DNA of 64,000 nt from positions 434,001-498,000 of the forward strand of contig NZ_JACBXQ010000001.1 of NCBI RefSeq assembly GCF_015863205.1. The letters are read 5' to 3'. The stretch comes from Facklamia lactis. Lineage in GTDB: Bacteria; Bacillota; Bacilli; Lactobacillales; Aerococcaceae. The notes below the pieces were generated by a model. The model was not told the origin of the DNA. It was given only the letters and a program-made list of their open reading frames with translations, and ran no database searches. The position numbers and the translations under genes were made by a program. This document shows positions 45,251 to 54,181 of this stretch, in pieces (position 1 is the first letter of the stretch; each line of letters begins with the position of its first letter).

Positions 45251-47080
45251 TTAAAGTTTTCCAAGCGATTGTTCCGATCTTTCAAGTTCATACTGAGCCA
45301 TTTGTTGTTCCATCTCTTCTTTAGATAGGAGGAATTTTCCTTGAAGTGTCTTCGCTACTCCTGTTAAAATTTGATTGACTTCTTGGCAATTAAAAAGAGA
45401 ATAAGCGGTACGGCGTGTTAAATAGTCGCTAATCGTATAGACCGCCTCATGCTCAATGGCATATATAAGGCTGACAGCTGTTTCAAGTGGATAGTTATAT
45501 CGGTCTGCATAATTTTTAGCTTCTTCTATATAATCTAAAACTCTCTCCGTATTCGATCCATAAAGCCAAGCCAAATCTAATGCAGCATCATGACTTAAGC
45601 CTTTTAATCGGCCGATCTTCGCAAAACGCTCCATCGATTCTTCGACTTGGTAGGGATTAAAGGAACCTCCCGATACAGGATATGTTTTAGAATTTATTAA
45701 TTCAAACGGGCGACCCAGATCAGTAAAATATTTTTTGATCTCCTTCATCGCTCCCTCTGCCATCTTCCGATAATCCGTCAGTTTACCTCCCGCGACTGTG
45801 ATGAGACCAGCGGGTGACAGCCACAAATCCGATCCTCTCGAAATCTGAGAAGGGGATAGAATTGCTTCCGACCGTTGTTGCTCCATTTCAAAAACAGTTC
45901 TCTCAACTTCTTGACGTGTTTTCTTACCTACTACATAATCTTGTACGCTTCTCACTAAGTTATCAAAATGTTCATTCGATAAGCTCCCATTATTTCCTCC
46001 ATTATAATCTGAAGAATGATTAGAAGAAATTAGAGGTCGAAGTCCCGCCCAGGAAGACTCAATATCTGCCTGTTCAAGCGTAGCTTCTGGGAACCGATGA
46101 TTAATCACTCCTAATAAATAATCAACATCTGATTGGTCTACCTTAGGATCCATTAAATCTCCTTCATAATCCGTATCCGTTGTTCCAAAATATGTTTTAT
46201 CTTCTCGGGGGATTACGAAAACCATTCTGCCATCCTCTTGTCCTGAATCGAAATAAGTAGGTTGAGAAACAGCTAATTTCGAACGGTCTACCACTAAATG
46301 AACTCCTTTTGTGGGACGCATCTGTGCTGGCTTTTGATCGGATGAATCCCATTCACGCACCTGATCTGACCATGGCCCGGTAGTATTGACAAATACTTTC
46401 CCCTCTATTGAGAAGCAATCATTCGTCAGCAAATCTTCCACTTCGACACTTGCAATTTGACCTTTAGTATCATAGTTAAAGGCCTTTGCCTTTAGACGGG
46501 GTACCGCAATGGCTCCATCCTTTACAGCTTGTTTAATATTTTCGATCACTAAACGACTATCTTTGCTTGTATAATCTAAATACAAACCTCCCCCTAACAA
46601 GCCTTCTTGACTAATATCGGGTTGAATTTGTAAAACCTCTTCTTTCGAGAGTATACGATTAGCATAAGGAGAAGTTTCATCAATTCCTGCTAAGGAATCA
46701 TACAATTCCATCGCCACTCCTAACCTAAAAAGAGTAAAAGTCGCGCCTTCTTCATCATAAATAGGTAGTAACATCATTTCTGGTTTGGGAAGATGTGGGG
46801 CAATTTGCTGAATAATCGCTCGCTCAGCAACCGTCTCTGCTACCACTTCCACATCAAACTGTTTCAAATAGCGAATGCCACCGTGAACTAATTTTGTGGA
46901 TCGACTAGAAGTTCCTTGAGAGAAATCTTGCATTTCTATTAAGGCGACTTTCAAATGAGAAGCTGCCGCTTGCATGGCTAAGCCTGCACCCGTAATACCG
47001 CCCCCAATAATCACCAAGTCAAATTGTTCAGTTTTTAAAGACTTAATAGTACTTTGACGATTTAAATAAGTAAATTTCAT
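45251..47080 (-). CDS. glpO: Alpha-glycerophosphate oxidase (GlpO-type)
   Basis: This FAD enzyme oxidises glycerol 3-phosphate to dihydroxyacetone phosphate. The 609-residue protein has the dinucleotide motif VIIGGGITGAG (24-34), the FSQGTSSRSTKLVHGG block (about 53-68) and a C-terminal DAO_C domain. It carries the extra segment of about 50 residues (around 355-420) that separates oxygen-using GlpO of Lactobacillales from GlpD dehydrogenases, so it probably makes hydrogen peroxide. It is co-transcribed with glpK 9 bases upstream. Confidence 0.88.
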   Translation of the reverse strand: MKFTYLNRQSTIKSLKTEQFDLVIIGGGITGAGLAMQAAASHLKVALIEMQDFSQGTSSRSTKLVHGGIRYLKQFDVEVVAETVAERAIIQQIAPHLPKPEMMLLPIYDEEGATFTLFRLGVAMELYDSLAGIDETSPYANRILSKEEVLQIQPDISQEGLLGGGLYLDYTSKDSRLVIENIKQAVKDGAIAVPRLKAKAFNYDTKGQIASVEVEDLLTNDCFSIEGKVFVNTTGPWSDQVREWDSSDQKPAQMRPTKGVHLVVDRSKLAVSQPTYFDSGQEDGRMVFVIPREDKTYFGTTDTDYEGDLMDPKVDQSDVDYLLGVINHRFPEATLEQADIESSWAGLRPLISSNHSSDYNGGNNGSLSNEHFDNLVRSVQDYVVGKKTRQEVERTVFEMEQQRSEAILSPSQISRGSDLWLSPAGLITVAGGKLTDYRKMAEGAMKEIKKYFTDLGRPFELINSKTYPVSGGSFNPYQVEESMERFAKIGRLKGLSHDAALDLAWLYGSNTERVLDYIEEAKNYADRYNYPLETAVSLIYAIEHEAVYTISDYLTRRTAYSLFNCQEVNQILTGVAKTLQGKFLLSKEEMEQQMAQYELERSEQSLGKL

Positions 47081-47089
47081 GTTGACCTC

Positions 47090-48601
47090 CTAGTCTATGT
47101 CTTGGCTAAAGACTCGTGTCGCTCTGACTGCTCGCTTCCAGCCTTGGTAAAGTTGTTCCTTCTGACCTTGATTCATCTGTGGTTGAAAATCTTCAGTCTC
47201 TTCGATCAAGATCTGAATCTCTTCCACATTCTCCCAATAACCAACCGCCAGACCCGCGAGATATGCCACTCCCAAAGCAGTCGTTTCGAGATTAGCTTGG
47301 CGGGAAACTTTTCTTCCTATGATATCTGCTTGAAACTGCATCAAATATTCATTCTGAGCTGCTCCCCCATCGACCTTTAAACTCGAAATGGGGACTCCAG
47401 TCTCAGCTTCCATCCACTCAATAATATCCCGAACTTGATAAGCAATGGATTGGAGGGTAGCCTTAGCAAAATCGGCACGGTTCGTAGCACGAGTTAAGCC
47501 AAACACAGCTCCTCTTGCATCAGGATCCCAGTAGGGTGCTCCTAAACCCGTAAAGGCTGGAACCAAATAAACTTCATTATGATCCCCCGATTGTCTCGCT
47601 AAGACTTCAGATTCAGCAGAATCCGATAACATTCCTAAGCCATCCCTTAACCATTGAACTGCCGACCCAGCGACAAAGATTGATCCTTCGAGACAATAAG
47701 TCACCGGTTGATTCGGTAATTTATAAGCAATCGAAGTCGTCAAACCTTGTTCAGATAGTTGACAATCTTGACCTAAATTCATCAGAATAAAAGCCCCCGT
47801 ACCATAAGTGGATTTTACTTGTCCCTTATTAAAGGCCAGCTGTCCTATTAAAGCAGCCTGTTGATCTCCTGCAATCCCAGCAATGGGAATACAATGACCA
47901 AAGAAATGTTCATCCGTTGTGTAGCCATAAATTTCCGAGTTCGAAACAACTTGAGGCAAAAGGCTGGCTGGAATATTTAAAAGTTCTAGTATCTCGCGAT
48001 CCCATTCCAAATCTACAATATTATAGAGCATCGTTCGGGATGCATTCGAATAATCCGTAAGATGTAATTCTCCCCCTGATAACTTCCATATCAACCAGCT
48101 ATCGATCGTGCCAAAAGCAAGTTCTCCTCGTTCAGCACGTTCTTGAGCCCCTGGAATATGGTCCAATAACCAACGAATTTTGCTAGCTGAGAAATAAGGA
48201 TCGATCGGCAATCCTGTCTTGGCCTGAATCATTTGCTCATGACCTTGCGCCTTAAGAATTTCACAAATATCATTTGACTGACGCGATTGCCAGACAATCG
48301 CATGAGCGATCGGTTGTCCGGTTTTCCGATCCCAGATCACTGTGGTCTCTCGTTGATTAGTGATGCCAATGCCTTTGACTTGTTTCGGTTGAATTCCTCC
48401 CTCAATAAAAGCGCTCGCCATGACGGATTGAACAGAAAGCCATATCTCATGAGCATCCTGCTCTACCCAACCTGAATGAGGGAAAATTTGACGAAATTCC
48501 TTCTGCGAAGAAGCCCTAACTTTCCCTTTGCGATCAATTAGAACTGCCCGTGACGAAGTGGTTCCTTGATCGATTGCCATTATGAATTCTTCTTGTTGCA
48601 T
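47090..48601 (-). CDS. glpK: Glycerol kinase
   Basis: GlpK phosphorylates glycerol to glycerol 3-phosphate. The 503-residue FGGY kinase has [11 protein letters not shown] (about 11-21), the substrate motif [11 protein letters not shown] and the FGGY signatures [11 protein letters not shown] and [14 protein letters not shown]. It is the first gene of glpK-glpO. No facilitator gene (glpF) is adjacent. A promoter with a cre-like site lies directly upstream, so glucose repression through CcpA is likely. Confidence 0.97.
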   Translation of the reverse strand: MQQEEFIMAIDQGTTSSRAVLIDRKGKVRASSQKEFRQIFPHSGWVEQDAHEIWLSVQSVMASAFIEGGIQPKQVKGIGITNQRETTVIWDRKTGQPIAHAIVWQSRQSNDICEILKAQGHEQMIQAKTGLPIDPYFSASKIRWLLDHIPGAQERAERGELAFGTIDSWLIWKLSGGELHLTDYSNASRTMLYNIVDLEWDREILELLNIPASLLPQVVSNSEIYGYTTDEHFFGHCIPIAGIAGDQQAALIGQLAFNKGQVKSTYGTGAFILMNLGQDCQLSEQGLTTSIAYKLPNQPVTYCLEGSIFVAGSAVQWLRDGLGMLSDSAESEVLARQSGDHNEVYLVPAFTGLGAPYWDPDARGAVFGLTRATNRADFAKATLQSIAYQVRDIIEWMEAETGVPISSLKVDGGAAQNEYLMQFQADIIGRKVSRQANLETTALGVAYLAGLAVGYWENVEEIQILIEETEDFQPQMNQGQKEQLYQGWKRAVRATRVFSQDID

Positions 48602-48654
48602 CCCATTGCTCCTATTCTGCTGCCTTTTGTTTCTTTCACACGCGTAAGATGAAC

Positions 48655-48668
48655 ATAAACCGTTTTCA
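48655..48668 (-). promoter_or_regulatory. cre-like site (CcpA) downstream of the glpK promoter
   Basis: On the minus strand TGAAAACGGTTTAT matches the cre consensus TGWAANCGNTNWCA at 12 of 14 positions. It starts about 10 bases after the -10 box, a repressing position. Confidence 0.65.
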
Positions 48669-48678
48669 TTACAAGGAT

Positions 48679-48707
48679 ATTATATCGACCTTGCAATTTT
48701 TTAACAA
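48679..48707 (-). promoter_or_regulatory. glpK-glpO promoter
   Basis: On the minus strand, TTGTTA (48702-48707), a 17-base spacer and TATAAT (48679-48684) lie about 80 bases before glpK. Confidence 0.75.
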
Positions 48708-48784
48708 GTCTTTTTCGAAAAATTAAGTTAGAATAAGTTCTTTTTAATGAATATTTTATAATTAATATTGAAAAAAAATTTAAC

Positions 48785-48812
48785 TTGTGATCTATTTAAA
48801 AAAAGTTATAAT
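48785..48812 (+). promoter_or_regulatory. Promoter of the kinase-psuG operon
   Basis: TTGTGA (48785-48790), a 16-base spacer and TATAAT (48807-48812) lie about 70 bases before the TTG start of the kinase gene. Confidence 0.7.
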
Positions 48813-48826
48813 AGAAACAAGACAAA

Positions 48827-48843
48827 TGTTCTATTTAAGAACA
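48827..48843 (+). promoter_or_regulatory. Palindromic operator candidate for the HTH-kinase operon
   Basis: TGTTCT-ATTTA-AGAACA is a perfect 6-5-6 inverted repeat just after the predicted transcription start. ACAAA and TTTGT nearby extend the dyad. The first gene encodes an N-terminal winged helix, so autoregulation is plausible. Confidence 0.55.
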
Positions 48844-48882
48844 ATTGTTTGTTACCATCCTTATGAAAGGAGTCCTTCTATC

Positions 48883-50016
48883 TTGCTCAGTGAAAATGAA
48901 CGAAAGGTTTTAAACCAGATTAACCACGATCCCTTTCTCAGCCAAGCAGTGATTGCTAAACAACTCAATCTCAGCCGATCCACTGTTGCTGGGATCATCT
49001 CTTCTCTGATCCAGAAACAATATATTCAGGGACGAGCTTATATTGTTCATCCAACCTCTGATATCTATTGTATAGGGGCCATGAATGTGGATCGAATTTA
49101 TCAATTAGAAGAGGAGCTGATTCTCTCAACTTCTAATCCGGTTACTTCTTCTGTTACTATAGGAGGTGTTGCACGAAATATTGCCGAGAACTTAGGTCGA
49201 CTTGAACAATCGGTCAGCCTACTCTCCTTAGCAGGAGATGATGCCGATTATCAGATGATCAAAGAACAGAGCCAAGCTTTTGTAAAATTTGATCATGTCA
49301 AACTGATCACTGAGGCGGTAACCTCATCTTATACGGCGATCTTGGATCCTCAGGGCCAAATGCAAGTAGCTTTCGCAGATATGGCGATCTGTGAAGCAAT
49401 GGACCATCACTGGATCGAGGAATATACAGCCATTCTACAAACTGCTAAACTATTAGTAGCAGATCTCAACATACAGAAACAGGCAGTAGAAACTTTGATT
49501 CAACTGGCTGCTAACCATCAGATTCCTCTGATTATGATTCCCGTTTCAGGCCCGAAAATGAAGCACCTTCCTCATCAACTCAAGGGAATTTCTTGGCTAA
49601 TCGTGAATCAGGATGAATCTGAAGCTTATTTCCAACAAAAGGTAAAAAATGAAGCAGATTTTATCCAACTTGCTCAGCAATGGTTAGAACGCGGAGTCGA
49701 GAACATTCTCATGACTCGTGGAACCGATACGACTCTCTATGCTAATCAAGAGGGTCAATTGGAATTCTATCAACCGCCTATCAATCCCAAAGTCGTGGAT
49801 GTCACCGGTGCAGGCGACTCTTACGCTGCCGGCATCATTTATGGTCTAGCTAAAGGGTATGCCCCACAAGATGCCATCTACCTAGGGATGGCCAATGCTT
49901 ATCAAACCGTCCAATCTCCATCGACCGTCCGCAAAGATTTAAACGCTCAACAATTGGAGCATGAAGCACAACAACTTTATCAGAATCAAAATAATCAAAA
50001 AGAAAGAGTGAAATAA
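48883..50016 (+). CDS. HTH-fused PfkB-family kinase, probable pseudouridine kinase
   Basis: This 377-residue protein joins an N-terminal winged helix-turn-helix (about 4-55; QAVIAKQLNLSRSTVAGIISSL) to a PfkB/ribokinase-fold kinase (about 60-365). The kinase has GGVARNIAENLGRL (about 95-108) and the ATP/anion-hole motif DVTGAGDSYAAG (about 305-316). The fusion is known from YeiI-type kinases. With psuG next to it, it should phosphorylate pseudouridine to pseudouridine 5'-phosphate. The start is a TTG with AAAGGAG ten bases before it; no in-frame ATG near it has a ribosome site. Confidence 0.85.
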   Translation: MLSENERKVLNQINHDPFLSQAVIAKQLNLSRSTVAGIISSLIQKQYIQGRAYIVHPTSDIYCIGAMNVDRIYQLEEELILSTSNPVTSSVTIGGVARNIAENLGRLEQSVSLLSLAGDDADYQMIKEQSQAFVKFDHVKLITEAVTSSYTAILDPQGQMQVAFADMAICEAMDHHWIEEYTAILQTAKLLVADLNIQKQAVETLIQLAANHQIPLIMIPVSGPKMKHLPHQLKGISWLIVNQDESEAYFQQKVKNEADFIQLAQQWLERGVENILMTRGTDTTLYANQEGQLEFYQPPINPKVVDVTGAGDSYAAGIIYGLAKGYAPQDAIYLGMANAYQTVQSPSTVRKDLNAQQLEHEAQQLYQNQNNQKERVK

Positions 50017-50928
50017 ATGACCCATCCATTATTATCTATCTCACAAGAAGTTCAAGCTGCCTTTGCCAACCAGCAACCAGTAGTCGCTTTAGAGTCCACC
50101 ATTATTTCTCACGGCATGCCTTATCCTCAAAATGTTGAAATGGCTAAGAATGTCGAACAAATTATCCGCGACCATGGAGCGGTTCCTGCTACAATCGCCA
50201 TTATGAACGGTCAATTTAAAATCGGTCTTGAAGAAGAAGATCTCCAACTCTTAGCCACCGCTAAAGATGTTGTGAAAGTATCCCGTCGCGACTTATCAGA
50301 AGTCATTGCTAAGAAACAGATCGGTGCAACGACGGTTGCCACAACCATGATTGGAGCCCATCTAGCAGGAATCAAAGTTTTTGTTACCGGTGGAATCGGA
50401 GGCGTACACCGTGGTTACCAAGAACATATGGATGTTTCAGCTGACTTGGAAGAATTAGGAATGACACCAGTCACTGTCGTATGTGCCGGAGCCAAAGCTA
50501 TACTTGATCTACCCAGAACCCTAGAATATTTGGAAACCAAAGGCGTTCCCGTTGTCGGCTATCAAACTGATTACCTACCAGCCTTTTACTCTGCTCAATC
50601 AGAATTCAAATTAACCTCCCGCGCTGATAGTCCACAAGAAATCGCTGACCGCATGAAAGCTGCAGATGCTTTAGGACTCCAAGGAGGAATGTTGATTGCC
50701 AACCCTATTCCAACAGAACATGAGATTCCCAATGAAGAAATCTCACAAATCATTGACCAAGCTCTTGCAGAAGAAAAAGCTGCAGGCGTTCACGGCAAAG
50801 ACTCCACCCCTTTCTTACTCGCTAAAATCGTAGAACTCACTGAAGGACGCTCATTAGAAACCAATATTCAACTGGTCTATCACAATGCTAAAGTAGGGGC
50901 TCAAATTGCCCAAGCCTACCATCAATAA
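50017..50928 (+). CDS. psuG: Pseudouridine-5'-phosphate glycosidase
   Basis: PsuG splits the C-C glycosidic bond of pseudouridine 5'-phosphate to uracil and ribose 5-phosphate. The 303-residue protein has the family blocks ALESTIISHGMPYP (about 24-37), GATTVATTM, FVTGGIGGVHRG (about 120-131; catalytic region) and IANPIP (about 227). The ATG follows the kinase stop with no gap. Uracil released here can be used by the upp product. It ends at a strong terminator. Confidence 0.96.
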   Translation: MTHPLLSISQEVQAAFANQQPVVALESTIISHGMPYPQNVEMAKNVEQIIRDHGAVPATIAIMNGQFKIGLEEEDLQLLATAKDVVKVSRRDLSEVIAKKQIGATTVATTMIGAHLAGIKVFVTGGIGGVHRGYQEHMDVSADLEELGMTPVTVVCAGAKAILDLPRTLEYLETKGVPVVGYQTDYLPAFYSAQSEFKLTSRADSPQEIADRMKAADALGLQGGMLIANPIPTEHEIPNEEISQIIDQALAEEKAAGVHGKDSTPFLLAKIVELTEGRSLETNIQLVYHNAKVGAQIAQAYHQ

Positions 50929-50940
50929 TAGAAGGATCTT

Positions 50941-50968
50941 GCAACCATTTTTAAAATGGTTGCTTTTT
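50941..50968 (+). terminator. Terminator of the kinase-psuG operon
   Basis: An 11-bp stem (GCAACCATTTT / AAAATGGTTGC) with a one-base loop is followed by TTTTT, 13 bases after psuG. Confidence 0.9.
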
Positions 50969-51020
50969 CTATTGTATTACCTTTCAAAATAGACTATTAT
51001 ATATCATTGTGCGCCCTTTC

Positions 51021-51034
51021 AGAAAACGCTTGCT
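51021..51034 (+). promoter_or_regulatory. cre-like site over the -35 region of the BMP gene
   Basis: AGAAAACGCTTGCT keeps the AAAACGCTTGC core of cre sites (11 of 14 positions of the degenerate consensus). It overlaps the -35 box, so CcpA binding would repress. Confidence 0.5.
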
Positions 51035-51058
51035 TTATTCGAAAATCCGGCGTATATT
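51030..51058 (+). promoter_or_regulatory. Promoter of the BMP-family gene
   Basis: TTGCTT (51030-51035), a 17-base spacer and TATATT (51053-51058) fit. A second TATAAT at 51069 is too close to the ribosome site to be the -10. Confidence 0.65.
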
Positions 51059-51085
51059 TAAGTCAAACTATAATGGAGGTATTTT

Positions 51086-52117
51086 ATGCGTAAATATGTT
51101 TCCCTATCAATGGCAGCCCTTTCTCTCTTCGCTGCTACTCTACCCACTGCAACCGTGGCAGCTCAAGATGCGGTTTCACCCGTTATTATTACAGACGTCG
51201 GAGGTGTGGATGATAAATCCTTCAACCAATCTGCTTGGGAAGGTTTATCAGCATGGGGTGAAGAGAATAGTGTCGAACAAGGGGTCGGCGGTTATGATTA
51301 CCTAGAATCCAAATCAGATTCTGACTATGTTACAAACCTTAACACAGCTGTTCAAGGTGGCTTTAACTTGATCTTTGGGATTGGTTATAAATTACAACCT
51401 GCAATCGATGAAGCCGCTCAACAATATACAGACAAAAACTTTGTTATCATCGACTCAGTAGTTGAACAAGAAAATGTCGCTTCCATTACTTTCAAAGATA
51501 ATGAAGCAGCCTTTTTAGCAGGAGTCGCAGCCGCTATGACGACTAAGACAGACCATATCGGTTTCGTGGGTGGCGTTGAGTCTGAAGTAATTGACCGCTT
51601 CGAAGCTGGTTTTATTGCGGGTGCTCAAACCGTTAAACCAGATATTGAAATTTCGGTAGAATATGCAGGACACTTTGCAGATGCTCCTAAAGGTAAACAA
51701 TTAGCAGCCGCAATGTATGCTGATAATGTTGACATCATCTATCACGCATCAGGTGGAACTGGCCAAGGAATTTTCTCAGAAGCTAAAGACTTAGTCTCTA
51801 ACGACCCATCTCGTGAACTATTTGTCATTGGAGTCGACTTAGACCAAGATGCTGAAGGGCTTGTTGAAGTCGACGGTGAAGAGCGTCATTTAACACTCGC
51901 TTCTACCCTTAAACAAGTCGGAGAATCCGTTAAATCCTTTACAGACAAAACAGCAAAAGAAGGATTCGAAGGGGGTATTCAAACACTCGGTCTTGCAGAT
52001 GGTGGCGTTGATTTGACAACTGAACATTTAGCAGAAGATGTTAAAAAAGCCGTTGAAGATTATAAACAACAAATTATCAATGGTGAAATTGAAGTTCCTG
52101 AAAAACCGGCTGAATAA
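51086..52117 (+). CDS. BMP-family (PnrA/TmpC) nucleoside-binding protein without a lipobox
   Basis: This 343-residue protein of the basic membrane protein family belongs to a group that binds nucleosides for ABC import. DVGGVDDKSFNQSAWEGL (about 37-54) is the family's most conserved block; GFVGGVES and HASGGTGQG follow. The signal peptide (1-26, ending VAA-Q) has no cysteine, so it would be processed by signal peptidase I rather than lipidated. Its ABC ATPase and permeases are not in the window. The neighbouring pseudouridine genes suggest, without proof, that modified nucleosides are ligands. Confidence 0.88.
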   Translation: MRKYVSLSMAALSLFAATLPTATVAAQDAVSPVIITDVGGVDDKSFNQSAWEGLSAWGEENSVEQGVGGYDYLESKSDSDYVTNLNTAVQGGFNLIFGIGYKLQPAIDEAAQQYTDKNFVIIDSVVEQENVASITFKDNEAAFLAGVAAAMTTKTDHIGFVGGVESEVIDRFEAGFIAGAQTVKPDIEISVEYAGHFADAPKGKQLAAAMYADNVDIIYHASGGTGQGIFSEAKDLVSNDPSRELFVIGVDLDQDAEGLVEVDGEERHLTLASTLKQVGESVKSFTDKTAKEGFEGGIQTLGLADGGVDLTTEHLAEDVKKAVEDYKQQIINGEIEVPEKPAE

Positions 52118-52140
52118 ATTTATTTTTAAAGACTTAATAC

Positions 52141-52172
52141 AAAAGAGGAAGAGCAACCGCTCTTCCTCTTTA
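52141..52172. terminator. Bidirectional terminator between the BMP and DUF624 genes
   Basis: A perfect 13-bp stem (AAAGAGGAAGAGC and its complement) with an AACC loop lies between the converging genes and touches the DUF624 stop codon. Confidence 0.8.
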
Positions 52173-52820
52173 ATCTTGCTGGCGCCAATAATAACGAAGC
52201 CGACTAAAATCTTTCCCCTCTACCAAACAAGTATAGAAAAAATGAAAAGCTCCAAAGAGGAATCCCATTCCCACCAATACAAGCAATCCAGGAACCCATT
52301 GCCAAATAAGCAAAAACAAGGCAAAGATCACCACATCCCATACGATAACTTCTCCCAATCTCGCTACACTATAGGCAAAAGCATTTTGCCAGTAATCACG
52401 CTGAGAATATCCATCAAAATGAGTCAATAAATACGCAAATAAACCACTTACTTGGAAAAGTAAACGTAAAATTAATAGACTCATGACGACCCCAATGAGC
52501 CTCAAACCGCCTCCGTAAGATCCAAAATAAATAATATTAATGAATAAGATCCCTATGCTCAAGGATAACAAACCACTTGGGATCGCATATTTTTTCAATA
52601 AAATAAAGTAGTGTTGTTTGAAAAAATGAAAGGGACGAAAACGAATAACATCTGTCACCGATTTCACCTCTTCCCAGAGTTTAAACACTAAGATAGAGGC
52701 GGGTAACCAACCGAACACACCAAGTCCTAATACACAGCCCACTATCCACAATAGTTGACTGAGAACCATCAAATAAATTTGTGCAAAAGCTTTTTGCCAC
52801 TTACTCTCCATTAAATTCAT
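52170..52820 (-). CDS. DUF624/YesL-family membrane protein
   Basis: This 216-residue protein has about five membrane helices. Its family members lie next to LplABC-type carbohydrate ABC importers in Firmicutes, and their function is unknown. The N-terminal WIVGCVLGLGVFGWLPA and the middle repeat of membrane segments fit YesL. It is the last gene of the Pho-box operon. Its ATG overlaps the MATE stop (ATGA). Confidence 0.75.
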   Translation of the reverse strand: MNLMESKWQKAFAQIYLMVLSQLLWIVGCVLGLGVFGWLPASILVFKLWEEVKSVTDVIRFRPFHFFKQHYFILLKKYAIPSGLLSLSIGILFINIIYFGSYGGGLRLIGVVMSLLILRLLFQVSGLFAYLLTHFDGYSQRDYWQNAFAYSVARLGEVIVWDVVIFALFLLIWQWVPGLLVLVGMGFLFGAFHFFYTCLVEGKDFSRLRYYWRQQD

Positions 52821-54181
52821 TCTGCTTCACCCTTTTGGAAATTTAATGCCTGTTGCGCCCAATCACCTCGCACCCAACGCCGAATAAACAATCCTAATCG
52901 CAATCCTTCATCAAGAATAAAGACAATCCAAATCGCCATTAAGCCAACTTGCCACACCTTGCCGAACAAATATGCAGCTGGAATCGTAAAACAATAAGTC
53001 ACAATCAAAGCCATTACAACAGGATAACGAACATCTCCCATCACATTAAGACTGGCAATAATAATTTCATTTCCTACTCGACAAGGATCATAGATCGCAT
53101 TCATCCAGAGCAAACTGGTTACCAAGCCAATAATCTTGGGATCGGAGGTAAAAATGTTTAGAATCCAGCTACTCGCCAAAGCAATTCCCAGGTTCAGAAC
53201 AAAAGCCAAGCCCATGAAACAAGCAAGATTCTCAAGCGAGAACCGCTTCACTTCTTTAAATAAATTTTTGCGCATTAATCTTCCAATGATCACCTGCCCT
53301 GCTTGTCCAGCTGCTACCGAAAGGGTAAAGACAATAGAAGTGATGGCAGTGGTATAAATTCGAGCACTAATTTCTACTGAGCCGAGAGAAGCAATAATGG
53401 CAGTAATAATGGTTTGGGAAAAGTTATAAGAAACATTTTCCATGCCAGAAGGTATTCCTAATTTTAAGATGTCTTTGGCATAAGCCCAGTCCCTTTGATG
53501 GTGACGGAAGATTCCTTGCCAAATGTTTGGCAATAAGTGGCGCAAACAGAGAATCGATAAAATAGCCCCTATCAACCGACTCATCACGGTCGCCACCGCA
53601 ATTCCTAGCAAGGTGTTCGTCACCAAACCGAAAGGAGCCAAAACCACCAAGGCATTCCCAGCAATCACTAAGAGCGTCGTTGCAATCGACAGCAACATCG
53701 CAGCTTGTACCTTACCAAAGGAACGTAATAAAGCGGAAACGGACGTCGAAATCGCTTGAAAAACCAAGGAGTAGGAGACGATTTTCAAATAAAGAACCGC
53801 CAAATCATAAATATCCTCTGGTGTATTCATCCATTTCATAATCTGATCCGCAAAAAGACTCGTCGTTATAATGATCATAAAACCTAAGGTCAGATTTAAA
53901 AATAAGGTCTGACGGGCAATCCCTTGAACTTGTAGCTTTCGACGCTCTTCAGCATTTTGCAAAAAAAGAATTGTCGAACCCAGAGAAATAATACCCATGA
54001 ACATCGTTCCAATCACCAGCACCTGATCAGAAATTCCAATAGCCGCCACCGCTTGATCACTATATAGGGAAAACAAGTAGACATTGACATTCCCAATTAG
54101 CATCATAAAAACTTGCTCCACCAGTAGGGGCCACAATAAAGACAAATAGTCTTGGCGAATTGCTTTAACTTGTAAACTCAT
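52817..54181 (-). CDS. MATE-family efflux transporter
   Basis: This 454-residue protein has 12 predicted helices in two repeats, as in MATE (multidrug and toxic compound extrusion) antiporters. The family traits are the N-terminal LLWPLLVEQ, the AAIGISDQ segment (about 46-53) and SGMENVSYNF in the second half. It overlaps the metallophosphoesterase gene by 17 bases, so it belongs to the ABC operon. An exporter at the end of an import operon could remove a by-product, but this is inference. Confidence 0.88.
   Translation of the reverse strand: MSLQVKAIRQDYLSLLWPLLVEQVFMMLIGNVNVYLFSLYSDQAVAAIGISDQVLVIGTMFMGIISLGSTILFLQNAEERRKLQVQGIARQTLFLNLTLGFMIIITTSLFADQIMKWMNTPEDIYDLAVLYLKIVSYSLVFQAISTSVSALLRSFGKVQAAMLLSIATTLLVIAGNALVVLAPFGLVTNTLLGIAVATVMSRLIGAILSILCLRHLLPNIWQGIFRHHQRDWAYAKDILKLGIPSGMENVSYNFSQTIITAIIASLGSVEISARIYTTAITSIVFTLSVAAGQAGQVIIGRLMRKNLFKEVKRFSLENLACFMGLAFVLNLGIALASSWILNIFTSDPKIIGLVTSLLWMNAIYDPCRVGNEIIIASLNVMGDVRYPVVMALIVTYCFTIPAAYLFGKVWQVGLMAIWIVFILDEGLRLGLFIRRWVRGDWAQQALNFQKGEAE

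Noticed and set aside
51069-51074. TATAAT just before the BMP gene as its -10 box
   Set aside because: Transcription would start at or after the ribosome site; a better-spaced promoter lies at 51030-51058.
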